DNA of 64,000 nt from JACDER01 sp963717765 (GCA_963717765.1 CAVQWX010000007.1:329417-393416), one strand, 5' to 3'; numbered from the stretch's first letter, positions 8,408 to 17,103 are shown. Notes: generated by a model from the sequence alone, not told the origin. Translations and numbers: made by a program.

Positions 8408-9849
8408 GCGGCCGGACTGGCGAGCATGCTCGGCGCGGGGGCCCGCGTGACCTCGATCGCGCTCGTGCCGATCCCGACGGTGTCCCCGGGGGCGAGCAGG
8501 GTAGGGAAGTCGATCCGCTTGCCGTTCACCCACGTGCCGTTCAACGACTGCAGGTCGTCCAGCACCAGCGTGCCGTCGACGACGCGGATGACGCAGTGGC
8601 GACGGGAGATCTCGGGATCGGCGATGACGAGGTCGCCCTCGCGGCCGATCACGAGGCTGTCGGTGACCCTGACGTCCTGGCCCGCGAGCGGGCCCTTCCT
8701 GATCGAGAGGCCCGGAACGCCCTTCTTGGCCGCCTCGAGAGCCTCCTGGACGTGGCGCTCGGCCATCCAGTCCTTCAGGAGCGCCGTCGGGAGCTTCTCG
8801 ATCCGGCTCCGGCCGGCCACGGCCTGACGCAGCTCCTCTTCGGAATCGGTCTGGACGGCCTCGGCCTCGACGGCCGGCTCGGGCTCCTCGCCCTCGCCGG
8901 ATTCGAGCGGCCGTCCCGTCTTGGCGAGGAAGACGTCGTCCAGGGTCGGCTGGCGGAGCGCGAGGTCGGACAGCGCGACTCCCGACTGGTCGAGCGCGCG
9001 CACGACGTCGGCGACGGCCCCTCCTCCGGGCTCGCGGAGCCGGACGGCGACGGCGCCGTTCTCCCCCGCTGCGGGAACGAGCTCGCCGAACCGCTCGAGC
9101 GCCGCTTCCAGCCGGGGCTTGTCGCTTTCGAGCGCCGGCGCGACCTCGAGGGTGGACCCGCCGACCTGCGCCTTCAGCTCTTCGGGCGTGCCCTCCGCGA
9201 CGATCTTGCCGTGGTCGATGATCCCGACCCGGCGCGCCAGGACGTCGGCCTCTTCCAGGTACTGGGTGGTCAGGAAGATGGTCACGCCCTCGTCGCGCGC
9301 CAGCCGCCGGACCTCTTCCCAGAGGGCGGCTCGGCTGTGCGGGTCGAGCCCGGTCGTCGGCTCGTCGAGGAAGATGATGCTGGGGGAGTGGACGAGCGCG
9401 AGCGCGAGGTCCAGCCGCCGCCGCATCCCGCCCGAGTACGTCCCGATCTTCCGGTCGCCCGCCCCCGAAAGCCCCACCCGCTCGAGCAGCGCCACGCCGC
9501 GCTCCTTGGCCTCCTTCTTCGGGAAGCCGTTCAAGCCGGCCTGGAGATAGAGGTGCTCCCGGCCGGTGAGGAGCGGATCGAGCGCCGCTTCCTGGAGCGC
9601 GACCCCGATGATCCGCCTGACCTGGTCGCCCTGGGTCGCGATGTCGAAGCCCCCGACGGTCGCGCGGCCCCCACTCGGCGGCAGGAGGGTGACGAGCATC
9701 TTGACCATGGTCGACTTGCCGGCACCGTTCGGGCCGAGGAAGCCGTAGATCTCCCCCGTCTCCACGTACAGGTCGACGCCGTCGACCGCGCGGGGGCCTT
9801 TCTTGTACTCGCGGACGAGCCCTTCGACTTCGATCGCATGTTCAGCCAT
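8404..9849 (-). CDS. DrrA-like ABC exporter ATPase with C-terminal FHA domain
   Basis: 481 aa. Residues 1-310 form a DrrA-type ATPase: Walker A GPNGAGKST (39-47), signature YSGGMRRRLDLAL, Walker B IIFLDEPTTGLDP and the drug-exporter C-terminal QPTLDDVFLAKTGR. An acidic linker (about 315-345) leads to a second module ending in a complete FHA domain (about 390-470: LVIGREGDL, EISRRHCVIRV, LQSLNGTWVNG). FHA domains bind phosphothreonine, so exporter activity or localisation may respond to Ser/Thr phosphorylation; a Ser/Thr kinase lies at 32.9 kb. The fusion is unusual. Start ATG 9849 follows AAAGGG. Confidence 0.88.
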   Translation of the reverse strand: MAEHAIEVEGLVREYKKGPRAVDGVDLYVETGEIYGFLGPNGAGKSTMVKMLVTLLPPSGGRATVGGFDIATQGDQVRRIIGVALQEAALDPLLTGREHLYLQAGLNGFPKKEAKERGVALLERVGLSGAGDRKIGTYSGGMRRRLDLALALVHSPSIIFLDEPTTGLDPHSRAALWEEVRRLARDEGVTIFLTTQYLEEADVLARRVGIIDHGKIVAEGTPEELKAQVGGSTLEVAPALESDKPRLEAALERFGELVPAAGENGAVAVRLREPGGGAVADVVRALDQSGVALSDLALRQPTLDDVFLAKTGRPLESGEGEEPEPAVEAEAVQTDSEEELRQAVAGRSRIEKLPTALLKDWMAERHVQEALEAAKKGVPGLSIRKGPLAGQDVRVTDSLVIGREGDLVIADPEISRRHCVIRVVDGTLVLDDLQSLNGTWVNGKRIDFPTLLAPGDTVGIGTSAIEVTRAPAPSMLASPAA

Positions 9850-9931
9850 CCGATCCGTACCCTTTCGTTCCCAGACGCAAGAGTCAAGCGATTGCTGCCG
9901 GAGCGCCCATGTGCGAGACTCGGCGGGCGCC

Positions 9932-10960
9932 ATGAGCATCGATTTCCACGCGCATCTCGCCCGCGAGGATCCGAACGCGCCGTTCTTCATGCGCGACCTC
10001 TTCGACGTCGAGGGCTACCTCGAGAAGCAGGAGCGTGCGGGGATCGAACGCACCGTCCTCTCGTTCGCCCTCGAGGACGACGGCGAGACGATGGACGAGA
10101 TCAAGGGTGAGCATGACTTCCTCGCCGGCCTCCTCGAGCAGTACCCGGACCGGTTTTCCGCGCTCGCGGCCGTCGACCCCTTCGGTGGCGCCGACGCGCT
10201 GGCCGAGGGAGAGCGCGCGCTCGAGCTCGGCTTCACGGGCTTCTGCTTCCCGACAAGCAGGGGCGGGAGATACCCCGACTCGGCGGAGGCGGCCGACGCC
10301 TTTGCGCTCGCGGACGAGAAGGGCGGGCTCGTCTTCCTCCATCCGTCCGCTGCTCCGATCGAACCGGAGCGCGCCGGGCACCGCCTCGTCAACACCTGGG
10401 TCGGGCGCCCATACGACACCGGCATCTGCCTGTCTCGGATGCTGCTCGCCGACACGCTCGCGGGCTATCCCAACATCCGCATGGTCGTTGCCCACTCGGG
10501 CGGCACGCTCCCTATGCTGATCGGCCGGCTCGAGCACGTGTTCGCCGGGATGAAGCGGATGGCGGGGCTCGCCGGCGGCGGGCCGCCGGGCGGAGGCCCT
10601 CCCGGCGGCGGAGGCCCCCCGCGCGGCGGGGGTGGGCCACCGGGCGGCGGAGGCCCGCCGGGCGCCGACATCCCCGAGGAGGCGAAGATCCAGGGCGAGT
10701 TCGAGGGACGGCCGCTCGCCGGCCGGCTCGACCGTATCTATCTGGACACGGCCAGCTACCACCCGGCGCCGATCGCGGCCGCGATCGCGACCGTCGGCAT
10801 CGATCGCGTCGTGCTCGGCACCGACTTTCCGCCGGCCGGCGATTCTCCGCAAGCCGCGATCGACGTCCTCGACGACGCCGGCCTGTCGGAAGAGGACAAG
10901 GAGAAGATCCTGACCGGCAACGGCCGCACGCTGCTCGAAGGGGCGGTGCAACCCGCATGA
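9932..10960 (+). CDS. Amidohydrolase-2 family metal-dependent hydrolase/decarboxylase with Gly-Pro-rich insert
   Basis: 342 aa TIM-barrel amidohydrolase (PF04909 type). Metal-site motifs are DFHAHL (4-9), FLHPSA (135-140), VAHSGG (186-191) and LGTDFP (295-300), matching the ACMSD/decarboxylase branch. Residues about 215-244 are an insert of GGGPPGGGPP-type repeats just after the VAHSGG helix, not part of the normal fold and probably a flexible surface loop. The gene heads the plus-strand unit and overlaps the ABM gene by ATGA, so it most likely acts on an intermediate of the aromatic polyketide pathway; the substrate is unknown. Confidence 0.8.
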   Translation: MSIDFHAHLAREDPNAPFFMRDLFDVEGYLEKQERAGIERTVLSFALEDDGETMDEIKGEHDFLAGLLEQYPDRFSALAAVDPFGGADALAEGERALELGFTGFCFPTSRGGRYPDSAEAADAFALADEKGGLVFLHPSAAPIEPERAGHRLVNTWVGRPYDTGICLSRMLLADTLAGYPNIRMVVAHSGGTLPMLIGRLEHVFAGMKRMAGLAGGGPPGGGPPGGGGPPRGGGGPPGGGGPPGADIPEEAKIQGEFEGRPLAGRLDRIYLDTASYHPAPIAAAIATVGIDRVVLGTDFPPAGDSPQAAIDVLDDAGLSEEDKEKILTGNGRTLLEGAVQPA

Positions 10961-11280
10961 GCAAGGGGCATGGGCGCGTCGTCTTCATCCTCGACCTGAA
11001 GCCCGGGATGGGCGAGCAGTTCCTGCAGGCGTACGAGGGCCTTCGCTACGACGTCGCCCAGGGCGTCAAGGGCCACATCGTCGACCAGGTTTGCCGGTTG
11101 CCGGATGATCCGGACAAGTGGTTGATCACGAGCGAGTGGGAGTCGATCGACGACTTCCTCGCGTGGGAGGCGACGGACGAGCACCGAGAGTTGGCCAAGC
11201 CGCTACGTGACTGCATCGACAAGGCAACGTCCCTGAAATACGTGGTCGTCGAGGAGACGCGCGCCGGCCAGAAGAGCTGA
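10957..11280 (+). CDS. Antibiotic biosynthesis monooxygenase (ABM) domain protein
   Basis: 107 aa, a single dimeric alpha+beta-barrel (ABM, PF03992) domain: GRVVFILDLKPGMGEQFLQAYEGLR at the start, then WLITSEWESIDDFLAW and a C-terminal strand. Cofactor-free ABM monooxygenases oxidise aromatic polyketide intermediates to quinones; spore-pigment clusters of the whiE type carry a comparable small protein. ATGA overlap with the amidohydrolase gene and a 10-nt gap to the NTF2-like gene place it in the polyketide operon. Oxidation of an anthrone or naphthol is inference. Confidence 0.78.
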   Translation: MSKGHGRVVFILDLKPGMGEQFLQAYEGLRYDVAQGVKGHIVDQVCRLPDDPDKWLITSEWESIDDFLAWEATDEHRELAKPLRDCIDKATSLKYVVVEETRAGQKS

Positions 11281-11290
11281 GAGGAGCAAA

Positions 11291-12034
11291 ATGGAAACGC
11301 AGACACTCGACATCCAGAAGCTGCTGAGCGACTACGTCGACGACCTCAACGTCGCGGTCGAGAGCCGCCAGTTCCCGCCCTTCGTGCAGAAGTGGTTCGC
11401 GGTCCCGAACTGCATGCTCTCGTTCAAGCACGAGACGCAGGGCATCGAGAACGCGAAGACGCTGTGGACGCACCTGCTGCCCATCGGCGTCGAGGGCGCC
11501 CCTCGTGAGGTGCTCCAGTTCCCGTACAAGGTCGAGAACGGCCGCGTCTACGCGTGGCGGCAGCTGCAGGGCGGCAACTCGCCGAAGCCGCTCTACGGCC
11601 TGCAGGAGACGCAGTTCGACGACCGGACGCTGATCTCCGAGATCTCGATCAAGTCCGTGCAGGACAAGCCTGAGGTGGACGAGCAGCCCGGCGCGGCGAC
11701 GACGAGGCTCGGCCGCATCTTCGGCGCGTTCGCGGACGCGTTCAACGTCTTCTTCCAGACGGGCGACACCGACATCATCGAGGAGTGGTGCTCGAAGGAC
11801 ATCGGCATGAAGCTGGACAGCACCTTCTGGGGGATGGGCGTGATCGGCCCGCACAACCGGATCGCGCAGACCGCCCGCTTCACGCTTTCCGGCTGGGAGA
11901 CCGACGGCGACCGCATCAAGGCGCAGGTCGACTTCACCGGCTGGGGCGGCCTCTCGGCGGGCACGCCGTGGGACGTCGCGCTGACCCCCGAGGGGAAGAT
12001 CCGCGAGCTGAAGATCGGGCTCGAGATGGATTGA
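11291..12034 (+). CDS. Tandem NTF2/SnoaL-like protein
   Basis: 247 aa, apparently two NTF2-like cone domains: about 1-118 (SDYVDDLNVAVESRQFPPFVQKWF, GIENAKTLWTHLLP) and about 135-247 (FADAFNVFFQTGDTDIIEEWCSKDI, then GPHNRIAQTARFTLSGWETDG..IKAQVDFTGW). SnoaL-like proteins act as aldol cyclases or hydroxylases in aromatic polyketide pathways. No firm catalytic residues can be named. It has a strong ribosome site (GAGGAG, 6 nt before ATG). Its neighbours (ABM upstream, TcmI cyclase downstream) support a ring-modifying role. Confidence 0.65.
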   Translation: METQTLDIQKLLSDYVDDLNVAVESRQFPPFVQKWFAVPNCMLSFKHETQGIENAKTLWTHLLPIGVEGAPREVLQFPYKVENGRVYAWRQLQGGNSPKPLYGLQETQFDDRTLISEISIKSVQDKPEVDEQPGAATTRLGRIFGAFADAFNVFFQTGDTDIIEEWCSKDIGMKLDSTFWGMGVIGPHNRIAQTARFTLSGWETDGDRIKAQVDFTGWGGLSAGTPWDVALTPEGKIRELKIGLEMD

Positions 12035-12092
12035 GAGGAGGACTCACCCAGGTCGCCGACTAGGGGCGACGCACCGTCGGTTCGAGGGTCCC

Positions 12093-12437
12093 GCTGATCG
12101 CCGGATCGATCGTCTCCACCACGGCCTACACGCTCCTCGCCTTCGCGCACTCCAACGGGTGGCAGATCTACCTGGCGATCACGGCGATGGGATTCGGCAT
12201 CGGCCTCGCGTTCGCCTCGCTGGCGAACCTGATCGCGAAGCCGTCCCGGCCTGGCCGACGGGCGTGGCCACCGGAATGAACACGATCGTCCGCACCGTCG
12301 GCGGCGCGATCGGGACGCAGATCGCGGCCGGGATCGTCACGGCGACCTCGACCGCAGCCGGCATCGCGACCGAGCGCGGGTTCACGATCGCGTTCGCCGC
12401 ATCGGCCGTCGCGCTCGCGACCGGGCTAGACGCGTAG
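12093..12437 (+). pseudogene. Remnant of an MFS (DHA2-type) drug transporter, frameshifted and 5'-truncated
   Basis: Frame 1 reads PLIAGSIVSTTAYTLLAFAH..GFGIGLAFASLANLIA; after a one-base loss near 12240 the next frame continues EAVPAWPTGVATGMNTIV and then RTVGGAIGTQIAAGIV, the well-known end of a DHA2 14-TM exporter. The first roughly 300 residues are missing and the C-terminal tail is cut short at a TAG. A good ribosome site (GAGAGGAGG, 12035-12043) with no gene behind it suggests a deletion removed the 5' part. The polyketide locus therefore once had another exporter. Confidence 0.8.
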
Positions 12438-12464
12438 CTCAGGAACTCTTATGCTCACCGTCCC

Positions 12465-12806
12465 ATGGCGAGACAGATCAGACGTGGGGTCATCGTCGCC
12501 AGGATCAAGCCCGGGTCGGAGGACAAGGTGGCCGAGATCTTCGCCGAGTCCGACAACTCCGAGCTCCCTGCTCTGGCCGGCGTGACCCACCGGAGCCTCT
12601 TCGTCCTCGAGGACGTCTACATCCACTACGTGGAGATGGAGGAGGACTTCACCGAGTCTGTCGACCAGGTGCGCGATCACCCGCTGTTCAAGGAGATCAG
12701 CCGCAGGCTGGACGACCACATCACGCCGTACAATCCCGAGACCTGGCGCTCGCCCAAGGACGCGACCGCGCTCGAGTTCTATATCTGGGACGCCGAGGCA
12801 GAGTGA
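12465..12806 (+). CDS. TcmI-family type II polyketide cyclase
   Basis: 113 aa, normal length for the family. It shows the TcmI hallmarks: GVIVARIKPGSEDKVAEIFAESD, then LPALAGVTHRSLFVLEDVYIHYVE, VRDHPLFKEISRRLDDHITPY and the signature PETWRSPKDATALEFY. TcmI-type cyclases direct late ring closure of poly-beta-ketone intermediates (WhiE ORFVII, TcmI). Its presence is strong evidence that the region makes an aromatic polyketide. It overlaps the downstream TPR gene by GTGA. Confidence 0.92.
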   Translation: MARQIRRGVIVARIKPGSEDKVAEIFAESDNSELPALAGVTHRSLFVLEDVYIHYVEMEEDFTESVDQVRDHPLFKEISRRLDDHITPYNPETWRSPKDATALEFYIWDAEAE

Positions 12807-13456
12807 CGCTCGAAGAAGCACGGTCGAGTCTCGAAGAAGGCGATCTCGAGCGAGCGAGGGAAACGCTCCAGCGCGTCGTCGAGTCCGATCCGAACGACTC
12901 GACGGCGCTGGTCGACCTCGGCTACCTCGCACTCGGCGCGGGGAACGAGGACGAAGCCGCGGCCCTGTTCCGCCAGGCGCTCGAGCGTGAGCCGGGGAAC
13001 ATCGACGCGCTCCGGGCTATCGCGACCATCCACGGCCGCTCCGGACGGGAGGCCGAGGCTCTCGACGCCGTCTCCGCGGTGGCGCAAGCGCAGCCCGAGG
13101 ATCCGCTTGCCCTCGTCGAGCTCGGCGACCTCGCGCTGAACGTCGGCCGCCTGGACGAGGCCTCGTCGGCCTTCCAGCGGCTGAGGTCGGTCGACGACGA
13201 TCCCTCGCACGAGGTGTACGCCTTCCACGGCCTGATCGAGGTGGAGTTACGCCGCGAGAATTGGCGCCGGGCTCTCGACCTCGCCGTCGACGCAACGCGC
13301 GTCGACCGCGCGGGCCGCACCACGGACATCCTCGCCTTCGTCGTCGCGCAGGTCTTCGGGGAGGCCGATCGCGAGACTCCAGAGCGCGCGCAGGTGGACG
13401 CCGCGCTCGCCCGCTCCCGGGACGAGCACCGCCGCCTGCACCTGGAGGCCTGGTAA
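12803..13456 (+). CDS. TPR-repeat protein in carboxylase operon
   Basis: 217 aa, acidic and soluble, with about four tetratricopeptide repeats (for example DLERARETLQRVVESDPNDSTALVDLGYLAL, GNEDEAAALFRQALEREPGNIDALRAIA). TPRs mediate protein-protein contacts; a scaffold for the carboxylase or cyclases is possible but unproven. GTG 12803 overlaps the stop of the TcmI-type gene and the accDA gene begins 8 nt after its own stop, so it is translationally embedded between polyketide and carboxylase genes. Confidence 0.8.
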   Translation: MTLEEARSSLEEGDLERARETLQRVVESDPNDSTALVDLGYLALGAGNEDEAAALFRQALEREPGNIDALRAIATIHGRSGREAEALDAVSAVAQAQPEDPLALVELGDLALNVGRLDEASSAFQRLRSVDDDPSHEVYAFHGLIEVELRRENWRRALDLAVDATRVDRAGRTTDILAFVVAQVFGEADRETPERAQVDAALARSRDEHRRLHLEAW

Positions 13457-13464
13457 GAAGTGAC

Positions 13465-15168
13465 ATGACCCAGGCGGCCGCTCCTCCGAAGCCGGGCACC
13501 GGCATCCAGTGGACGCGCTGTCCCTCCTGTGACGCTTTCGTCTACTACAAGCGCCTCCAGCGCAATCTCGGAGTGTGCCCCGAGTGCAACTACCACTTCC
13601 GGATCCCGGTCGCGACGCGCCTCGAGCAGCTGCTGGACGAGGGGAGCTTCGAAGATCTGAGCGGCGACCTCGAGCCGCTCGACGCGCTCGGTTTCGCGGA
13701 CTCCAAGCCATACTCGCAGCGGATCGAAGAGGCTCAGCGCAAGACCGGCTATCGGGAGGGCCTCACGTACGGGACGGCGACCGTCGGCGGCAAGCCCCTC
13801 GTGGTCGCGGTGATGAACTTCGGCTTCGTCGGCGGGTCGATGGGAAGCGCGGTCGGGGAAGGCGTGACGCGCGCCGCCGAGCTCGCGCTCGAGCAGAAGA
13901 CGCCGCTCCTCGTCGTCTGCACCTCCGGCGGCGCCCGCATGCAGGAGGGCTGCCTCTCGCTCATGCAGATGGCGAAGACGAGCGCCGCGTTCGCGCGGCT
14001 GCACGAGGAGGGAACCCTCGTCGTCTGCCTGCTCACCGACCCGACCTACGGCGGCGTCAGCGCCTCCTTCGCGACCCTCGGCGACGTCCTGCTCGCGGAG
14101 CCGAGCTCCTACATCGGCTTCGCGGGCCCCAAGGTGATCGAGCAGACGATTCGCCAGCAGCTGCCGGAGGGCTTTCAGACGGCGGAATTCCTCCTCGACC
14201 ACGGGATGCTCGACCTGGTCGAGCCGCGCGAGAACCTCCAGGGCGTGCTCCGCAAGCTGCTCGAGCTCCACACGCTTCAGGGCGGCGACCTGCCCGAGAC
14301 CGAGGGCGCCGACCCGGTCACCGACCCGGAGGAGCTGCCCAAGCGCGCCGCGTGGGACACCGTCCAGCTGGCACGCAACATCGAGCGGCCGAACACGCTC
14401 GAGTACGTCGGCTACGTCTTCGACGACTTCCAGGAGCTCTACGGCGACCGGCTCTTCGACGAGGACGCGGCCATCGTGGGCGGCGTCGGGCGGCTCGGCG
14501 ACCTCGCCGTTGTCGTCATCGGCCACCAGAAGGGCCACACGACGAGCGAGATGATGGAGCGGAACTTCGGGATGCCGAACCCCGAGGGCTACCGCAAGGG
14601 GATGCGCCTGATGGAGCATGCGGCGCGCTTCGGGATGCCGCTCGTCACCTTCGTCGACACGCCGGGCGCCTATCCGGGCCTCGGCGCCGAGGAGCGCGGC
14701 CAGTCGGTCGCGATCGCGGAGTCGATCATGAAGATGTCCCGCCTGCCCGTCCCGGCGGTCACGCTCGTGACAGGCGAGGGCGGCTCGGGCGGCGCGCTCG
14801 CGCTCGCGGTCGGCGACCGGGTGCTGATGATGGAGAACTCGTACTACTCGGTGATCAGCCCAGAGGGCTGCTCGACCATCTTGTTCAAGGACGCGGCCCA
14901 GGCGCCGCGTGCGGCCGAGGCGTTGCGCCTGACCGGCGCCGACCTCCTGCGGCTCGGGATCATGGACGCGGTCGTCCCCGAGCCCGAAGGCGGAGCGCAC
15001 ACCGACCCGCCCGCGGCAGCCGCCAACGTGCAGACGGCGATCGTCTCCGCCCTGCGGGAGCTGGTCGGGACGCCCGTCGACCAGTTGCTCGAGAACCGCT
15101 ACGAGCGCTTCCGCAAGTTCGGCGCTCCCGGCCAGCCCACCCTTCCGCCGATCGAGGAGAACGCATGA
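13465..15168 (+). CDS. accDA: Acetyl-CoA carboxylase carboxyltransferase, fused beta-alpha subunits
   Basis: 567 aa. The N-terminal half is AccD: zinc finger CPSCDAFVYYKRLQRNLGVCPEC (about 12-34), then the crotonase-fold core with TSGGARMQEG and LTDPTYGGVSASFA. The C-terminal half (from about 305) is AccA: YVGYVFDDFQELYGDR, GHQKGHTTSE, VDTPGAYPG and TGEGGSGGALA. It transfers carboxyl from carboxybiotin to acetyl-CoA to give malonyl-CoA. The fused form occurs in several lineages. Placement with accB and accC and between polyketide genes points to dedicated malonyl-CoA supply, though it may also be the housekeeping enzyme. Confidence 0.93.
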   Translation: MTQAAAPPKPGTGIQWTRCPSCDAFVYYKRLQRNLGVCPECNYHFRIPVATRLEQLLDEGSFEDLSGDLEPLDALGFADSKPYSQRIEEAQRKTGYREGLTYGTATVGGKPLVVAVMNFGFVGGSMGSAVGEGVTRAAELALEQKTPLLVVCTSGGARMQEGCLSLMQMAKTSAAFARLHEEGTLVVCLLTDPTYGGVSASFATLGDVLLAEPSSYIGFAGPKVIEQTIRQQLPEGFQTAEFLLDHGMLDLVEPRENLQGVLRKLLELHTLQGGDLPETEGADPVTDPEELPKRAAWDTVQLARNIERPNTLEYVGYVFDDFQELYGDRLFDEDAAIVGGVGRLGDLAVVVIGHQKGHTTSEMMERNFGMPNPEGYRKGMRLMEHAARFGMPLVTFVDTPGAYPGLGAEERGQSVAIAESIMKMSRLPVPAVTLVTGEGGSGGALALAVGDRVLMMENSYYSVISPEGCSTILFKDAAQAPRAAEALRLTGADLLRLGIMDAVVPEPEGGAHTDPPAAAANVQTAIVSALRELVGTPVDQLLENRYERFRKFGAPGQPTLPPIEENA

Positions 15169-15632
15169 GCGACAGCAACATGGATCTGATCCGTTCCGTC
15201 TGGGAGGAAGCGCGCGATCTCGTCCAGCGGCTCGAGGGCTCGACCGTCCGCCGCTTCTCGGTGCAGGCAGGCGAGACGAAGATCGAGATCGAGCGAACCG
15301 CCTCGGGCGTGGCCATAGCCCCCGCAGCCGATTCAGGCGGAGCAGCCGCCGCGCCGGCCGCGGCCGAGGGAGAGCCCGAGCTGGACGGCCGGCATCCGGT
15401 CGTCGCGCCGCTCGTCGGCACGTTCTACCGGGCGTCCGCGCCTGGCGCAAAGCCGTTCGTCGAGGAGGGCGACGTGGTGGACGAGGGCCAGACGGTCGCA
15501 ATCGTCGAGGCGATGAAGCTCATGAACCAGGTCAAGGCCGACCAGGGCGGCCGCGTGGCGCAGATCCTCTGCACGGACGGCGACTGGGTCGAGTTCGAGC
15601 AGCCGCTGATGTACCTGGAGCCCGTGGAATGA
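15165..15632 (+). CDS. accB: Acetyl-CoA carboxylase biotin carboxyl carrier protein
   Basis: 155 aa: an N-terminal helical region, an Ala/Pro-rich linker (about 50-70) and a C-terminal biotinyl domain with the biotinylation motif EAMKLMNQV and the thumb-type PLVGTFYRASAPGAKPFVEEGD typical of AccB. ATG 15165 overlaps the accDA stop (ATGA). An 83-nt spacer containing a GC-rich palindrome separates it from accC. Confidence 0.95.
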   Translation: MSDSNMDLIRSVWEEARDLVQRLEGSTVRRFSVQAGETKIEIERTASGVAIAPAADSGGAAAAPAAAEGEPELDGRHPVVAPLVGTFYRASAPGAKPFVEEGDVVDEGQTVAIVEAMKLMNQVKADQGGRVAQILCTDGDWVEFEQPLMYLEPVE

Positions 15633-15641
15633 ACGTGGTGC

Positions 15642-15717
15642 CCTCAGGGGCGTCAGGCGTCGGCGGGGCCGGGCTCCGCCCGGCCGGAGCAGACGCCGGC
15701 GAGGGGCGTGCCTGAGT
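15642..15717. repeat. GC-rich palindromic spacer between accB and accC
   Basis: An imperfect palindrome of about 75 bp. The centre is a perfect hairpin, GGCCGGGC (15667-15674) with GCCCGGCC (15678-15685); outer pairs include GGCGTC/GACGCC and CTCAGG/CCTGAG. It could attenuate or stabilise the operon transcript. It lacks the conserved cores of the 163-bp element family. Confidence 0.6.
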
Positions 15718-17092
15718 GTTCGAGAAGGTCTTGATCGCGAACCGCGGCGAGATCGCCCTGCGCGTGGCGCGTGCCTGTCGCGAGCTCGGGATCAAGGCCG
15801 TGGCCGTTTACTCGACGGCGGACGCCGAGTCGGCCGTGGTCAAGTTCGCGGACGAGGCCGTCCACATCGGCCCGCCCGCGACCGGCCGCTCCTACCTGCA
15901 CATCCCGAACATCATCGGCGCGGCGCAGAAGACGGGCGCGGACGCGATCCACCCCGGCTACGGGTTCCTCTCCGAGGATCCCTACTTCGCCGAGATCTGC
16001 ACCGAGGAGGGCATGACGTTCATCGGCCCGAAGCCCGAGGTGATGGAGCGCGTGGGCGACAAGGCGACCGCGCGCGATCTCATGTCGAAGGCGGGCCTGC
16101 CGCTCTTGCCGGGCACGGTCGATCCGGTTCAGACGGTCGACGAAGCGCAGTCGGTCGCCGATGAGATCGGGTACCCCGTGATCATCAAGGCGGTCGCCGG
16201 CGGCGGCGGGCGCGGGATGACGGTCGTACGGCGCCCCCAGGATCTCGGCAGCGACTACCGCTCCACACGGGCGACCGCGCAGGCGGTCTTCAAGGATTCG
16301 AACGTCTACATCGAGCGCTACCTCGAGGCGCCCTTCCACACCGAGGTGCAGCTCGTGTGCGATACGTTCGGCAACGGCGTCTACTTCGGCGAGCGCGACT
16401 GCTCCGTCCAGCGCCGTCACCAGAAGCTGATCGAGGAGGCGCCGTCAGTCCACCTCACTCCGGAGATGCGCAAGGACATCGGCGAGAAGGCCGTGGCGGG
16501 CGCTACGTCCATCGGCTACTCCGGTGCCGGGACGATGGAGTTCCTCCTCGACCACGACGGCAACCTCGCGTTCATGGAGATGAACGCGCGCATCCAGGTC
16601 GAGCACCCGGTCAGCGAGATGATCACGGACTGCGACCTGATCCAGGAACAGATCCGCGTCGCCGCGGGCGAGAAGCTGTCGGTGACGCAGGACGACGTCG
16701 TCTTCAAAGGCCACTCGATCGAGTGTCGGATCAACGCGGAGGATCCCGACGCGGACTTCGCGCCAACCGCGGGCCGGCTCGAGACCTACGTCCCGCCCGG
16801 TGGGCCGTGGACGCGCGTCGACTCGCACTGCTATCCCGGCTGGATGATCAGCCCCTTCTACGACTCGCTGATCGCCAAGCTGATCGTCTGGGCTCCCGAC
16901 CGCGAGCGCGCGATCAACCGCATGGCGCGGGCTCTGGACGAGTTCGAGATCTCAGGGCGCGGCGTGAAGACCACAATCCCATTCCACCAGAAGATCCTGC
17001 AAAACGAGCAGTTTCGCTCGGGCGACGTCACCACCGACTTCGTCGAGCAGTTCATGGCCGAGGAAAAGAAGGCCCTCGCGGCCGCCGGATAG
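15716..17092 (+). CDS. accC: Acetyl-CoA carboxylase biotin carboxylase subunit
   Basis: 458 aa, standard length. It opens FEKVLIANRGEIALRVARA and contains HPGYGFLSE, the ATP-grasp glycine loop AVAGGGGRGM, GERDCSVQRRHQKLIEEAPS and FMEMNARIQVEHPVSE (metal and bicarbonate site). It carboxylates biotin on AccB using ATP and bicarbonate. GTG 15716 is the start, directly after a TGA in frame. With accDA and accB the complete complex is encoded in one operon. Confidence 0.95.
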   Translation: MFEKVLIANRGEIALRVARACRELGIKAVAVYSTADAESAVVKFADEAVHIGPPATGRSYLHIPNIIGAAQKTGADAIHPGYGFLSEDPYFAEICTEEGMTFIGPKPEVMERVGDKATARDLMSKAGLPLLPGTVDPVQTVDEAQSVADEIGYPVIIKAVAGGGGRGMTVVRRPQDLGSDYRSTRATAQAVFKDSNVYIERYLEAPFHTEVQLVCDTFGNGVYFGERDCSVQRRHQKLIEEAPSVHLTPEMRKDIGEKAVAGATSIGYSGAGTMEFLLDHDGNLAFMEMNARIQVEHPVSEMITDCDLIQEQIRVAAGEKLSVTQDDVVFKGHSIECRINAEDPDADFAPTAGRLETYVPPGGPWTRVDSHCYPGWMISPFYDSLIAKLIVWAPDRERAINRMARALDEFEISGRGVKTTIPFHQKILQNEQFRSGDVTTDFVEQFMAEEKKALAAAG

Positions 17093-17103
17093 GAGGACCT
17101 GAG

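Noticed and set aside
12922..15501. 859-codon minus-strand open frame opposite the TPR and carboxylase genes
   Set aside because: Antisense shadow of accDA and accB in GC-rich DNA; composition is low-complexity Arg/Ala and no domain is visible.
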